This document shows positions 54,117 to 63,528 of a DNA stretch of 64,000 nucleotides, one piece after another. The position numbers were made by a program, and so were the translations under genes. Below the pieces are notes generated by a model. That model was not told the origin of the DNA. It was given only the letters and a program-made list of their open reading frames with translations, and did no database searches. Every line of letters starts with the position of its first letter. Position 1 is the first letter of the stretch. The DNA comes from Parachitinimonas caeni (GTDB lineage: Bacteria; Pseudomonadota; Gammaproteobacteria; Burkholderiales; Chitinimonadaceae), in NCBI RefSeq assembly GCF_030129945.1, contig NZ_JARRAF010000009.1:120727-184726 (forward strand). The letters are read 5' to 3'.

Positions 54117-55354
54117 TGCCACTTCCGTTTCAGCTGCTCCCACCAGCTGGCCTCACGGATGGCGGCGGACGTGGCTTCCTGTCTGGCGCCGGGCGGTGGC
54201 ACCGGTGGTGCCCGGTCGGAAACGCGTTGCGGCGGAGCGTGGGCCACCTTGTCCTGACTGGTGACGTGCGCCGGGACATGCGTCATGTCCTCGGTCTTGG
54301 CGGCCGCAGCGACCGACTCCGAGGCGGCTGCCTTGGCTGTCTCGGCTTTCTTGGCGGTCGGGCTCTGGTGGTCTTCAGTGTTCATGATCAGTGGCAGACC
54401 ATTCTTGCTATTGCCAATCACCACAATCTTGGCGTTTGGCGAGTTGGCCAGGGCCAGAGTGGCCTCAATGCCGCGCCATTTCAGATAGGAGTCGGACATG
54501 GTGTTGCTGACGATTTCCTGGAAGTTGCGGATGCCCAATGCCTCAATCCGCTTGCGATCCGCCTCCTTCTCCTCCTTGGCGATCTTGTAGGTGTATTCGT
54601 CCACCTCATGCGAAGCCGTGGCCTTGCGCACGATGGCCTCCTGCACGCCCTTGGGCAGGGTAATGCCCTTGATGAGCACGTCTTCCAGGGCAAACCACTG
54701 CACCACTTGCTTGCATTTTTCCGGGTCGTAGTTGGAACTGATCTTGGCGCAGTCTGCGGCAGGGTCGGGGTTGAAGTTGTTGGTCAGTTCGTAGCGCACT
54801 GCGCGGGCAATCTCGTTTTGTATCTGCAAACGGCGTTCGGTGTAGATCTCGTCGGGCCGATACAGCGAGATGACGTCGCGGGCGCGTGCGGTGATGGTCG
54901 GGTTGAGCAGTTCATCTTCATATTTGATTCCGACATATTTGTGCAGCTTGCCGATATTGCCGCGCACCAGGCGGTAGTGCCAGACGAGGTCGAGGGAAAT
55001 GGTCAGGCCGTCCGAGGAGAGGGCTTCGATCTGCCGCTCGACCTGCTTGAGCCGGATGTCGTAGACAATCAGGCTATCCCAGGGCCAGGTCAGCACGGTG
55101 CCTTCACCCGAAGGGGGGCCGGTATCGGTGCCTTCGCCAAAGCGATGCCAGCGCACGGCCACATGGCCCGAGGGTACCGAGTGGATGATGGTTGGCAGCA
55201 GGAAGATAACCAGCGCCAGCGTGATGAAGGCAAGGATGACCAGATCGTCGCGATAACCGCGCAGTTGCTGCTTGAGGTGGGCCCAAGGGCCCTCCGGCCA
55301 CAACTTGGGCTTGTCTTCGGGGAGGTAAGGATCGTCAATGGCTTCACTATTCAT
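54113..55354 (-). CDS. SPFH/prohibitin-family membrane protein
   Basis: 413 aa. One TM helix at about 39-61 (LVILAFITLALVIFLLPTII), then an SPFH domain (SGHVAVRWHRFGEGTDTG, LSSDGLTISLDLVWHYRL, RARDVISLYRPDEIYTERRLQIQNEIARAVRYEL), a helical region (EAIVRKATASHEVDEYTYKIAKEEKEADRKRIEALG), and an Ala/Pro-rich tail. It contains DCAKISSNYDPEKCKQ, a Cys pair not usual for the family. SPFH proteins organise membrane microdomains or proteases. The start at 55354 has AAGGA eight bases upstream and overlaps the ABC stop by 8 bp, so it is coupled to the exporter. Confidence 0.85.
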   Translation of the reverse strand: MNSEAIDDPYLPEDKPKLWPEGPWAHLKQQLRGYRDDLVILAFITLALVIFLLPTIIHSVPSGHVAVRWHRFGEGTDTGPPSGEGTVLTWPWDSLIVYDIRLKQVERQIEALSSDGLTISLDLVWHYRLVRGNIGKLHKYVGIKYEDELLNPTITARARDVISLYRPDEIYTERRLQIQNEIARAVRYELTNNFNPDPAADCAKISSNYDPEKCKQVVQWFALEDVLIKGITLPKGVQEAIVRKATASHEVDEYTYKIAKEEKEADRKRIEALGIRNFQEIVSNTMSDSYLKWRGIEATLALANSPNAKIVVIGNSKNGLPLIMNTEDHQSPTAKKAETAKAAASESVAAAAKTEDMTHVPAHVTSQDKVAHAPPQRVSDRAPPVPPPGARQEATSAAIREASWWEQLKRKWQ

Positions 55355-56984
55355 GGGCCGCATCCTTGGTGAGTTCGGTCAGACGACCTTCGTCCATATG
55401 CAGACGGCGGTCGGCTTGATGAAAATAGCGGTCGTCATGGGTAATCGCGATCACGGTCTTGCCCATGGCTTTCAGCTCGGGAATCAGCTCGTTGTAAAAC
55501 TTGGCGCGAAAGTGCGGGTCCTGATCGGCCGCCCATTCGTCGAGGATGATGATGGGTTTGTTCTCGAACACCGCAGCAATATAAGCCAGCCGCTTACGCT
55601 GACCGGTGGAAAGGTCGGTCGTCGAGAAGCGGTCGGGCAGGATTCTGACCTTCTCGGCAATTTCCATCCGCTCGGTCCAGCGGGTCGCTTCATCCAGCGA
55701 GGGCATGGCTACCCCGTAGAACTTGGCGAACAGGTGAAAATCGGCAAATACGCCGCAGAACAGGTCGCGATACGCCTGCACATGCTCGCGGGTCACCCCC
55801 ACGCCATCGAGCACGATTTCACCGGCAGCGCAGGGATAGAGGGCCGTCAGCATTTTCAGGAAAGTGGTTTTGCCGCTGCCGTTGCCGCCCGTAATGAAGA
55901 TCACCTCACCGGCATTTACGGTCAGGTTGATCGGTCCGACAGAAAAGCGGTTGTCACCCGAAGCATGGCGGAAATAGGCGTGCCGCAATTCGAGCCGGCT
56001 GAACTGCGGGGCACGCGGGTCGTGTGCCAGCTCTTCCTGCAGTGGCTCTTTCAGATTGTCGTCGAGCAGATCTGACAGGCGCTGGATATTCTCGGCCGCT
56101 GCATTGGCCACGGCCATTTGCGGAACGGCCGTCATCACCCCCGAGATCGGGCCGATTAAAAACATCACGGCCGTCAGCGTCTTCATGATGGTTTCGGAAT
56201 AGCTGGGTACCAGCGTGGGCATGATGAAGACCACGGCACCCAGCAACACAAAGAACGACACCTGGGCAAAGATGAAGTGCGCGGCCAGCGCACCCTGCGC
56301 CTGCTTGCGGAAGGCCGAAGTGCGGGCCGACGCTTCGGCGGCGTCGGCAATCACGGCATAGGCGCGGCGGGTGGAGAGCTTGACCTCCTTGAAGCCTTCG
56401 AGAATGCCCGATACCAGATCGTGCAGGGCTCCCTGTTCCATGCCAGCCTTTTGCAGCGCGGCTTTCACCACCAGAATCTTGCGCCGGTAGATCTGTGCGG
56501 CGATGCCGAGGATCAGCACAACCAGAATCAACGACGTCGGCGAGATGGCGGCCAGATAAATGGCAGCCCAGATGATGAGAATCACGGCCTGCACGCCCAG
56601 TACCAGACCGTTGGCGGTTTGCGAGATGACCTGGGTATCGGCGGTGATGGCATTGAAGATCAGCCCGCGACCGATGTGCTCGATGCCCGCCAACTCGCTG
56701 CGATGCAGTTTGTCGATGAGCCCCTGCCGCTGGCGGTGCACAACGTTTTCGACTTCTTCGGCGGTCACCAGCAGCACATAGCGCTGAGCGTAGACATAGG
56801 CAAACACGGCCAGCCCGAACAGAACGACCGCCTGAAACTGCGAGCCGCCTTTGCCGAGCATGGCGGCAGCCTGATTGACGATGGCGAGCACGGCCGCATT
56901 CGAGCCACCGGCGACCGCCGCCATCATGCCAAGACGCGGCAGGGAGGTTTTGCTCTCCCGTGCGAGCAATTGAAACAGCTTCAT
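55347..56984 (-). CDS. cyclic-peptide-type ABC exporter (PvdE/SyrD-like)
   Basis: 545 aa: N-terminal membrane domain with about six TM helices (LAIVNQAAAMLGKGG..., LVLGVQAVILIIWAAIYLAA, FIFAQVSFFVLLGAVVFIMP), then the ATPase with Walker A GGNGSGKTTFLK (about 368), signature DLSTGQRKRLAYIAAVF and Walker B IIILDEWAADQDP (about 476), ending with ITHDDRYFHQADR. The ATPase wording matches the PvdE/SyrD family that exports non-ribosomal peptides or their precursors across the inner membrane. GAGGAG lies before the ATG. It heads the coupled set exporter-SPFH-kinase and is the likely route for the product of the two megasynthases. Confidence 0.92.
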   Translation of the reverse strand: MKLFQLLARESKTSLPRLGMMAAVAGGSNAAVLAIVNQAAAMLGKGGSQFQAVVLFGLAVFAYVYAQRYVLLVTAEEVENVVHRQRQGLIDKLHRSELAGIEHIGRGLIFNAITADTQVISQTANGLVLGVQAVILIIWAAIYLAAISPTSLILVVLILGIAAQIYRRKILVVKAALQKAGMEQGALHDLVSGILEGFKEVKLSTRRAYAVIADAAEASARTSAFRKQAQGALAAHFIFAQVSFFVLLGAVVFIMPTLVPSYSETIMKTLTAVMFLIGPISGVMTAVPQMAVANAAAENIQRLSDLLDDNLKEPLQEELAHDPRAPQFSRLELRHAYFRHASGDNRFSVGPINLTVNAGEVIFITGGNGSGKTTFLKMLTALYPCAAGEIVLDGVGVTREHVQAYRDLFCGVFADFHLFAKFYGVAMPSLDEATRWTERMEIAEKVRILPDRFSTTDLSTGQRKRLAYIAAVFENKPIIILDEWAADQDPHFRAKFYNELIPELKAMGKTVIAITHDDRYFHQADRRLHMDEGRLTELTKDAAHE

Positions 56985-57165
56985 GAATCTCCTCTAACAG
57001 CCCTCTGAGCGTGGCGACCGGCGCCTTGCGAGTTGCGCGTTGCCGCAGCAGGCGGCGGCGCATCTGTACGCAAGTCAGGTGGAATGCCTGCGTGGCGTAC
57101 CCGGCCTTGGGCTCCCGGTGGCACCGGCCGCTGGCAACCGAGAATTGAAAGTGCTGCTGAGCCTG

Positions 57166-57350
57166 GGCGCTGCTGACATTTTGTTTCCGGACCACATTTT
57201 GTTGGATGGGGATCGGATGCCAGGTGGAAAGTGCACCGCTGAGTGGCAAGCCACGCGGCTTTCCGCCGGGCTGTCAACTCTGCAGCTGGCCCCGATCCGG
57301 CGAACCCCTCCGGGCCGTTGCAACCGGAAACAAAACGTCAACAGAGCCTA
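57166..57350. mobile_element. MITE-like element B
   Basis: About 185 bp. The left end GGCGCTGCTGACATTTTGTT and right end CAAAACGTCAACAGAGCCTA are related to element A's terminal repeats; the right 26 bases are the same as element A's. The inside differs and is shorter, so it is a deletion derivative. It lies between the small membrane gene and the exporter, and its right end supplies that gene's stop codon. Apart from it, the 363-bp gap 56985-57347 shows no gene. Confidence 0.75.
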
Positions 57351-57545
57351 AGGCCGGCGACGGTCTTCCTGCTTGCGACGTGCCTCGTTTTCGAGCGAGG
57401 TGAACATCAATAGATACAGGGTCATGATGACGGGCGTGACGATCACCGAAAACAGAAAGCAGCGGAAGAAGCCCAGACGGGTCTGGCGACCCAGATAGGC
57501 CACCATCAGACACAGGGCGAGATACAGCAGAAGCGGTAACGGCAT
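57348..57545 (-). CDS. small two-helix membrane protein
   Basis: 65 aa: MPLPLLLYLALCLMVAYLGR, a short RQTRLGFFR link, then FLFSVIVTPVIMTLYLLMF, and a charged tail ENEARRKQEDRRRP. AGGGAG lies before the ATG. The TAG stop falls in the end of MITE-like element B, so the natural C-terminus may have been altered. Its place between the thioesterase and exporter genes suggests co-transcription. Function unknown. Confidence 0.6.
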   Translation of the reverse strand: MPLPLLLYLALCLMVAYLGRQTRLGFFRCFLFSVIVTPVIMTLYLLMFTSLENEARRKQEDRRRP

Positions 57546-57691
57546 GGCAGGTCTCCCTCTGATTATTGTGTGGGTCCAGCAGTTGGATACCCCAAAAACC
57601 CCGGTTTTCGTGCGATGCGCGGCGGCCCGCCAAAAAGCCAGGGCGTTTCAAGCTACCCCATTGTGTTGATTCGGTTGTGATGCCTCTGCGC

Positions 57692-58237
57692 TCAGCCCGT
57701 CTTGCGTTTGAGCGGCACGCCCCCGCCATGCACCGGGTGGATATCGCCAGAGCAGTCATCGCCATTGCTGTATTTGCAGTACAGGATTTCCACCTCACCC
57801 TTCAGGCCGGAGCAATTGGCGGTATCCAGCTGATAAAAATATCGGAACACCGAACCCCGAACCGGCACGCCGTTGAAGTTGGTCACGGTCGAGCCGACGA
57901 TCTTGTCGCTGCCTTGCCCGGTGAAATTGGTGGTAAAGGCTATTTCGCGGATCGCCGTATTCGAGAAATTCACCACCCGGAACTGTGGCGAACAATACTG
58001 CGGCGCCCCGGTGGCATGGGGGACACCAAATAGCAGCACAGATCCGATGGCAATGAAAATCGGCCCGCGTGGCCGTTTGCGGCGAAGCGCGCTTTGTAGC
58101 GGGTCGCCGGTTTCAGTGATGCTGCCGCCGCCTGCTGTATCGTTGCTGGCCAGTGCCGGGGCAGATACCAGGGCCGGGGCTGCCAGCGATACCAGCAGAA
58201 GCAGAAGGCCAAAACGGCGGGAAGCGGCGCGGATCAT
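57692..58237 (-). CDS. exported protein of unknown function
   Basis: 181 aa. Signal peptide (RFGLLLLLVSLAAPALVSAPALA), then a basic linker with a second hydrophobic stretch (GPIFIAIGSVLLFGVPHATGA), then a beta-rich domain with FRVVNFSNTAIREIAFTTNFTGQG, SVFRYFYQLDTANCSGLKGEVEILYCKYSNGDDCSGD. Four Cys in the last domain could pair. It starts 9 bp after the thioesterase stop, so it is very likely in the same transcript, although it has no clear ribosome site of its own. I do not recognise the family. Confidence 0.6.
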   Translation of the reverse strand: MIRAASRRFGLLLLLVSLAAPALVSAPALASNDTAGGGSITETGDPLQSALRRKRPRGPIFIAIGSVLLFGVPHATGAPQYCSPQFRVVNFSNTAIREIAFTTNFTGQGSDKIVGSTVTNFNGVPVRGSVFRYFYQLDTANCSGLKGEVEILYCKYSNGDDCSGDIHPVHGGGVPLKRKTG

Positions 58238-58246
58238 GGGTTTGGG

Positions 58247-59020
58247 CTAGATCGGGTTCAAGGACGTGGCCGGTATAGACCATGTTGTAAGGTCGGCGCA
58301 AACCGCACGGCCAAATTCCGGCTCGGTCCGCAGGAAAAAATGCTCGCCGTCGAACTCCCGCAGCGCGAACGCTGCCTGGGTGTAATGCTGCCAGCCGGCC
58401 ATCAGTGCTGGCGAGGCGCTCGGGTCGCTGCGGCCGGCATAGGCAAAGATCGGGCATGTCGCCGGCTGCAGGGCGGGCATGGATTCGAGCACGGCAAAGT
58501 CACGGCGTAGCACCCGTATTGCCATCTCGGCCAGGCTGGGTTCTTCCAGCACGCCAGCGGGCAGCCCGCCGTAGCGCTCGACATGCGCAATGAACTGCGC
58601 CTGCGGCAGATTGGCGATGCCGTGGTAGGGCGAGGTACCGTCCGGGGCGCGGTTGGCGGCCAGCAGCAAGCCCTGGGGGCCGGGCATGCCCAGCTCCCGC
58701 GCCCGGTTTTCAATGCCCAGCGCGACTCTTGCCCCCATGCTGTAGCCGAGCAGGGCGTAGGGCTGATCAAGATAAGGCTGCATGGCGCCGAGAATGCCAT
58801 CGACCAGCAGGCTGAAATCGCGCAGGCAGCGTTCATCCATGCGCGTTTCGTGGCCGGGGTATTGCACCGGCACTACGGCATGGCCAGTCAGCACGCGCCG
58901 GAATGGCAGGAAATTGGAGGCGCCGCCACCCGCAAAGGGCAGGCAGAACACGCGCAAGGCAGCACGGGATGACCCCATGCCAAAAGGAAACCAAGGGTTG
59001 GAAGTGGCTAAAGCTGTCAT
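58247..59020 (-). CDS. type II thioesterase
   Basis: 257 aa alpha/beta hydrolase. RVFCLPFAGGGASNFLPFRR at the N-terminus, nucleophile elbow LLGYSMGARVAL at about 93-100, late Asp in FAYAGRSDPSASP and His in FDGEHFFLR: the order of NRPS/PKS-associated editing thioesterases (GrsT-like). These remove wrong acyl groups from carrier domains. Neither megasynthase has an integrated thioesterase, so this could also take part in release. The start at 59020 lacks a clear ribosome site. First gene of the minus-strand accessory set. Confidence 0.9.
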   Translation of the reverse strand: MTALATSNPWFPFGMGSSRAALRVFCLPFAGGGASNFLPFRRVLTGHAVVPVQYPGHETRMDERCLRDFSLLVDGILGAMQPYLDQPYALLGYSMGARVALGIENRARELGMPGPQGLLLAANRAPDGTSPYHGIANLPQAQFIAHVERYGGLPAGVLEEPSLAEMAIRVLRRDFAVLESMPALQPATCPIFAYAGRSDPSASPALMAGWQHYTQAAFALREFDGEHFFLRTEPEFGRAVCADLTTWSIPATSLNPI

Positions 59021-59888
59021 CGGTAAATAATTCTTTTGATGTTTTGGTTTTGCAGGGCCGGGCGGTGGCAGGCCTCTATATAAACAAGCGCTTATTTGTC
59101 GCGCATCATTTATCGGCCAATAGTCGGAGCATTATCCGCAATTGGATTGTCCGGCTGCCGGCAATCTGTTTGACCATGCTGACTATTTAAATATCAGCAT
59201 TGGCTGATGCCTGGTTGCCGAAAATCCCGCCGCCATGCAATGCCAGCGCATTTAAGCACAGTTGCTGGCGTGCTGCATCGGTCTTTCGTCAAGGCTGTGG
59301 CAGGCTTTGAGCTGGATTGCAGCTTTCCTTTGGCGATTCAAAAAGTTGAATCAACAAGCGAGTGACGGGTTTTCTTTACATCCGGCGATTCTGTTCTAAA
59401 TTCCTAAGACTGCCTGCTGTAGCGTGCTGAATGGCGACTTGTAATTGGCAAAACATTGTCTACGGTAAGGGGTGCCAAATTTGATAATCGCTGTCGGGTA
59501 TTCACCCGCAGGGAGGGTGAATTCGGTGCAAACACCCAATTTGCCCGCCTATGACAATAAAAATAAATTTTCATTAATTTTCAGATATATGCCGCATTAC
59601 CCCCATTGTTTGTGCCATGTTTGATCGGAATTCCTTCTGGAAGCTGACCTTGTTGACAGCTTTCTGGAGGCCGCTTGTCCAAAGCCCGGCTCTGCTGGGG
59701 TTTCATTCTGGATCGTGTTTCGTCGGATTTGAGTCTGGCGTGAGGCTTGAACAGCGCACTGCTCGGTGGTCAACCACGCGATGCACCGCCTGGCAGCCAA
59801 CATCGCAGCAAGTCCAAATCGGCCTCAACCGGGAATGAACCTTTCAGCAAGGACTGGGATCTGTTGACGCCATGCAAAAGGGTCTCTG
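59021..59888. other. 868-bp divergent intergenic region
   Basis: Between the thioesterase (minus) and the oxidoreductase (plus). It holds an inverted repeat TTCACCC..GGGTGAA at 59501-59522 flanked by GGTGCCAAATTT and GGTGCAAACACCCAATTTG, an AT-rich stretch at 59548-59592 that may be a promoter, and a decayed MITE-like element (59688-59853). No gene seen. Confidence 0.5.
59688..59853. mobile_element. decayed MITE-like element C
   Basis: GGCTCTGCTGGGGTTTCATT, then GGATCGTGTTTCGTCGGATT followed by TGAGTCTGGCGTGAGGC, tracks element A (GGATCGCGTTTCGTCGGATT followed by TGGGCCTGATGCAAGGC) with scattered changes. The right end (CCGGGAATGAACCTTTCAGC) is a degraded match to the terminal repeat. Confidence 0.55.
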
Positions 59889-62800
59889 ATGCTAAAACCC
59901 GTGATTCATCCCGATGGCGCAGCGCTCGCTGCAGATCACACCGAACTGCGCCTGCAATATGAGCTGGACGATGCACTCACCGCCGAGACGGGCTGGGTGT
60001 TTCTGACCGGCATGCGGGCTCTGGTGCGGCTGCCTTTGCAGCAGGCCGATCTGGATCGGCAGGCAGGGTGGAATACCGGAGGGTTCGTCAGCGGCTACCG
60101 TGGCTCGCCGTTGGGGGGGTATGACCAGCAGCTGGGGCAGGCCAAGCCCTTGCTGGCGGCCCGCAATATCCGCTTTCTGCCAGCCGTCAACGAAGAACTG
60201 GCGGCGACGGCCGTACTGGGAACGCAAAGGCTGGATGCTGATCCGGAGCGGACCGTCGATGGCGTGTTCGCACTCTGGTATGGCAAGGGGCCAGGATTGG
60301 ACCGGGCCGGCGATGCGCTGCGGCATGGCAATGCCTATGGCGCGGCGCGCCGTGGTGGCGTACTGGTGGTGGTGGGCGATGACCACGGCTGCGTGTCGTC
60401 GTCGATGTCGCATCAGAGCGAAGGGGTGATGGCCGCCTGGTCGATGCCGGTATTGCACCCCGCCAATGTGGCCGAGATTCTCGAATTTGGTCTGTATGGC
60501 TGGGCGTTGTCGCGCTTTTGTGGGGCCTGGGTCGGGCTGAAGCTGGCTTCCGAGACAGCCAATTCGGCCAGCTCGGTGTGCCTCGATGCCATTGAGACCA
60601 CCTGGTTGCCGCCGGAAGAGAGCGATGAGCTGGCCGACCGTCACAACCGCTGGCCAGATCTGCCCGGCATCGCCATTGAAGCCCGTATGCCCCGCAAGCT
60701 GGAGGCGGCGCGGCGGTTTGCGGCCGGCAACAGTATTGATAAATGGCTGGCGCTGTCCCCGCATGCCCATCTGGGCATCATCACCTGCGGCAAGGCGGCG
60801 CTGGATGTGCAGGAGGTCTTGTCTCAGCTGGAACTGAGCCCGGTACAACGCGCGCAGCTGCGGGTGTACAAACCAGGGCTGGTATTTCCGCTGGAGCCAC
60901 AGCGCCTGCGCCAGTTTGCCCAAGGGCTGCGGGCGGTTCTGGTTGTTGAAGAAAAGGCCCCGATACTCGAAAACCAGCTGCGCAGCCTGCTCTACAACCT
61001 GCCGGATGCCGAGAGGCCTCGCTTGCTGGGCAAGACCGATCTGACCGGTCAGCCCCTGATACCACTGGTGGACGAACTGCGGCCATCCAGCCTGCTGCCG
61101 GTGGTCGGACGGTTTCTGCAGGGGTTTGGTGGCGAAGCCTTTGCGACGATGCCGCTTGCCGGCTGTATGGCTGCAGCGCTTGATCCGGCGCAGCTGGCCA
61201 GTCTGCCTAAGCGCCTGCCTTTCTACTGTGCAGGCTGCCCGCACAACCTCTCGACCAAAGTCCCGGCCGGCTCGCAGGCAAGAGGCGGGACAGGCTGTCA
61301 CTTCATGGCATCGTGGATGAATCGCGACACAGTGGGCTTGGTGCAGATGGGCGGCGAGGGGGTTGACTGGCTGGCGCAAGCTCCCTTCACCCGGCGGCGT
61401 CACGTCTTCCAGAATCTGGGCGACGGCACATACTTTCATTCGGGTAGCCTGGCGATCCGTCAGGCGGTGGCGGTTGGCGCCAATATCACCTTCAAGATTC
61501 TCTATAACGACGCCGTTGCCATGACGGGCGGCCAGCCGGTGGATGGCCAGCTGACTGTGCCACAACTGGCCTGGCAGGTTGCCAACGAAGGCGTCCGGCA
61601 GATTGTCGTGGTACGCGAGACGCCCGAAACCGGGCAGGAACGGCCGACCAGCTTTCCGCCAGGGACGCGCCTGGCAGGGCGAAGCGAACTCGATACCCTG
61701 CAGCGCGAACTGCGCGAGCTAGATGGCGTCTCGGTATTGATCTACGACCAGACCTGTGCGGCCGAGCTGCGGCGGCGCCGCAAGCGGGAAGGGGAGTCCG
61801 GCCTGCCCACCCGCGTTTATATCCACCCGGATCTTTGCGACGGCTGCGGGGATTGCAGCGCGCAGTCCAACTGTATCGCCATCGAGCCGCTGGATACCCC
61901 GTTGGGCCGCAAACGCCGTATTGACCAAACCGGCTGTAACAAGGATACCGCTTGCCTGGAGGGCTTCTGCCCCAGCATGGTGACCGTGCAGGGGGCGCGG
62001 CTGCTGCAAGCCCCAAGTGTTGGATCGAGCCTGCTGACCCAGGCCGACACCCTACCGGCCCCGAATGTCGCGGTGGCGACCGAAGGCGTGCTGAATATGG
62101 TGGTGGCGGGTATTGGCGGTACCGGCGTGGTAACGGTGGGGGCCATTCTCAGCATGGCGGGCCATCTTGCCGGCCGTGCCGTTTCGACACTCGACTACAC
62201 CGGCATGGCGCAGAAGGGCGGGGCAGTGCATTCCTTCATCCGCCTCGCAGCCCGGCAGGACCAGCTCAACCAGAGCCGGGTGGATCTTGGCCAGGCACAG
62301 CTGGTGCTGGCCTGCGATCTGGTCGTCGGCGCCAGTGCTGCCGTGCTCGGTACCCTGCGGCCGGACTATAGCCGGGTCGTGCTCGACCCGCGTGAGACAC
62401 CAACCCATCATTTCGTTCAAGACCCTGACGCCCGTATCGACGGCCCGGCGCTGTTGCAGGCCCTGGCCCAGGCAGCCGGACCCCAGCAAATCGCCAGGGT
62501 CGAGGCGCACGAACTTTGCCAGCAACTGCTTGGCAACACCGTCTGTGCCAACATGGTGCTATTAGGTCACGCCTGGCAGAGCGGCTGGATTCCCCTCCCG
62601 CTACCCGCCTTGCACCGGGCGATTGAACTGAATGGCGTGATGATCGTGCAGAACCTGCAGGCTTTTGCGCTGGGGCGGCTGGCCGCAGCAAGGCAGCTGG
62701 AACGCTTTCTGAACAAACCCGATACATCGCCCCCCCCGACAGACGATCTGGATAGCGTGCTGCACGAAGCCGACAGATTGCTCTCGCAATACCAGGGCGC

Positions 62801-63500
62801 TGCTTATAGCCAGCGCTATCGCGAGCTGGTGAGCATGATGCACCTGCGCGAATCGGCATTGCTCGGCCAGCCCCAGGCCGGGCCGCTGACACTGGCGGTA
62901 GCAAGAACCCTGTTGCAACTGATGGCTTACAAGGATGAATACGAAGTCGCACGCCTGCTCAGCAATGGCGTATTGCAAAATCATCTGGCAGGCGCTTTTC
63001 AGGGCACTGCAGGCCGTGACTATCGCCTGAATCTGCATCTGGCACCGCCGTGGCTGCACTGGCGTAAGACCGCCAGCGGCAGGCCCGCCAAATGGCGCTT
63101 CCATTCTGGCTGGCGTTGGCCGCTGGCCATGCTGGCTCGGCTCAAATGGTTGCGCGGCAGTTGGCTTGACCCCTTTGGCTGGACGCAGGAACGACGCATT
63201 GAGCGCCAGCTGATCCGCCACTATGAACATCACATCAAACTCATCAGCCAGCAGCTGACACTCAAAAACCACGCCGAGGCCATCCAGTTTGCCAAAGCCG
63301 GGCAGATGATCCGGGGGTTTGGCCCGGTCAAACAGGCCAATATCCTGAAAGCCCAGCAACGCGAGCAGCAACTGGCTACCCGGCTGGAGATCCCCTATCG
63401 CCCCTTACTGGAAACCCACCCAAGCCCCCCAGACGCACCCCCCCGCCCCGGCACCAGCGTGGCAGGACAGACGGTGATCCCCATCAAGCTATTGCCTTAG
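59889..63500 (+). CDS. indolepyruvate ferredoxin oxidoreductase family protein
   Basis: 1203-aa fused 2-oxoacid:ferredoxin oxidoreductase. N-terminal part GFVSGYRGSPLGGYDQQL (about 60-78) and a TPP-binding region; CAGCPHNLSTKVPAGSQARGG in the middle; 4Fe-4S motifs LCDGCGDCSAQSNC and CNKDTACLEGFCPS at about 648-700; then the gamma domain VVAGIGGTGVVTVGAILSMAG at about 738; a C-terminal DUF6537-like helical region. It oxidatively decarboxylates aryl pyruvates to acyl-CoA with ferredoxin as acceptor. AAGGG precedes the ATG. Single gene, divergent from the biosynthetic set; it could recycle aromatic 2-oxoacids or supply acyl-CoA, but no link is shown. Confidence 0.93.
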   Translation: MLKPVIHPDGAALAADHTELRLQYELDDALTAETGWVFLTGMRALVRLPLQQADLDRQAGWNTGGFVSGYRGSPLGGYDQQLGQAKPLLAARNIRFLPAVNEELAATAVLGTQRLDADPERTVDGVFALWYGKGPGLDRAGDALRHGNAYGAARRGGVLVVVGDDHGCVSSSMSHQSEGVMAAWSMPVLHPANVAEILEFGLYGWALSRFCGAWVGLKLASETANSASSVCLDAIETTWLPPEESDELADRHNRWPDLPGIAIEARMPRKLEAARRFAAGNSIDKWLALSPHAHLGIITCGKAALDVQEVLSQLELSPVQRAQLRVYKPGLVFPLEPQRLRQFAQGLRAVLVVEEKAPILENQLRSLLYNLPDAERPRLLGKTDLTGQPLIPLVDELRPSSLLPVVGRFLQGFGGEAFATMPLAGCMAAALDPAQLASLPKRLPFYCAGCPHNLSTKVPAGSQARGGTGCHFMASWMNRDTVGLVQMGGEGVDWLAQAPFTRRRHVFQNLGDGTYFHSGSLAIRQAVAVGANITFKILYNDAVAMTGGQPVDGQLTVPQLAWQVANEGVRQIVVVRETPETGQERPTSFPPGTRLAGRSELDTLQRELRELDGVSVLIYDQTCAAELRRRRKREGESGLPTRVYIHPDLCDGCGDCSAQSNCIAIEPLDTPLGRKRRIDQTGCNKDTACLEGFCPSMVTVQGARLLQAPSVGSSLLTQADTLPAPNVAVATEGVLNMVVAGIGGTGVVTVGAILSMAGHLAGRAVSTLDYTGMAQKGGAVHSFIRLAARQDQLNQSRVDLGQAQLVLACDLVVGASAAVLGTLRPDYSRVVLDPRETPTHHFVQDPDARIDGPALLQALAQAAGPQQIARVEAHELCQQLLGNTVCANMVLLGHAWQSGWIPLPLPALHRAIELNGVMIVQNLQAFALGRLAAARQLERFLNKPDTSPPPTDDLDSVLHEADRLLSQYQGAAYSQRYRELVSMMHLRESALLGQPQAGPLTLAVARTLLQLMAYKDEYEVARLLSNGVLQNHLAGAFQGTAGRDYRLNLHLAPPWLHWRKTASGRPAKWRFHSGWRWPLAMLARLKWLRGSWLDPFGWTQERRIERQLIRHYEHHIKLISQQLTLKNHAEAIQFAKAGQMIRGFGPVKQANILKAQQREQQLATRLEIPYRPLLETHPSPPDAPPRPGTSVAGQTVIPIKLLP

Positions 63501-63528
63501 GGTGGGCACAAACTGCTGTGGTGGTGAT

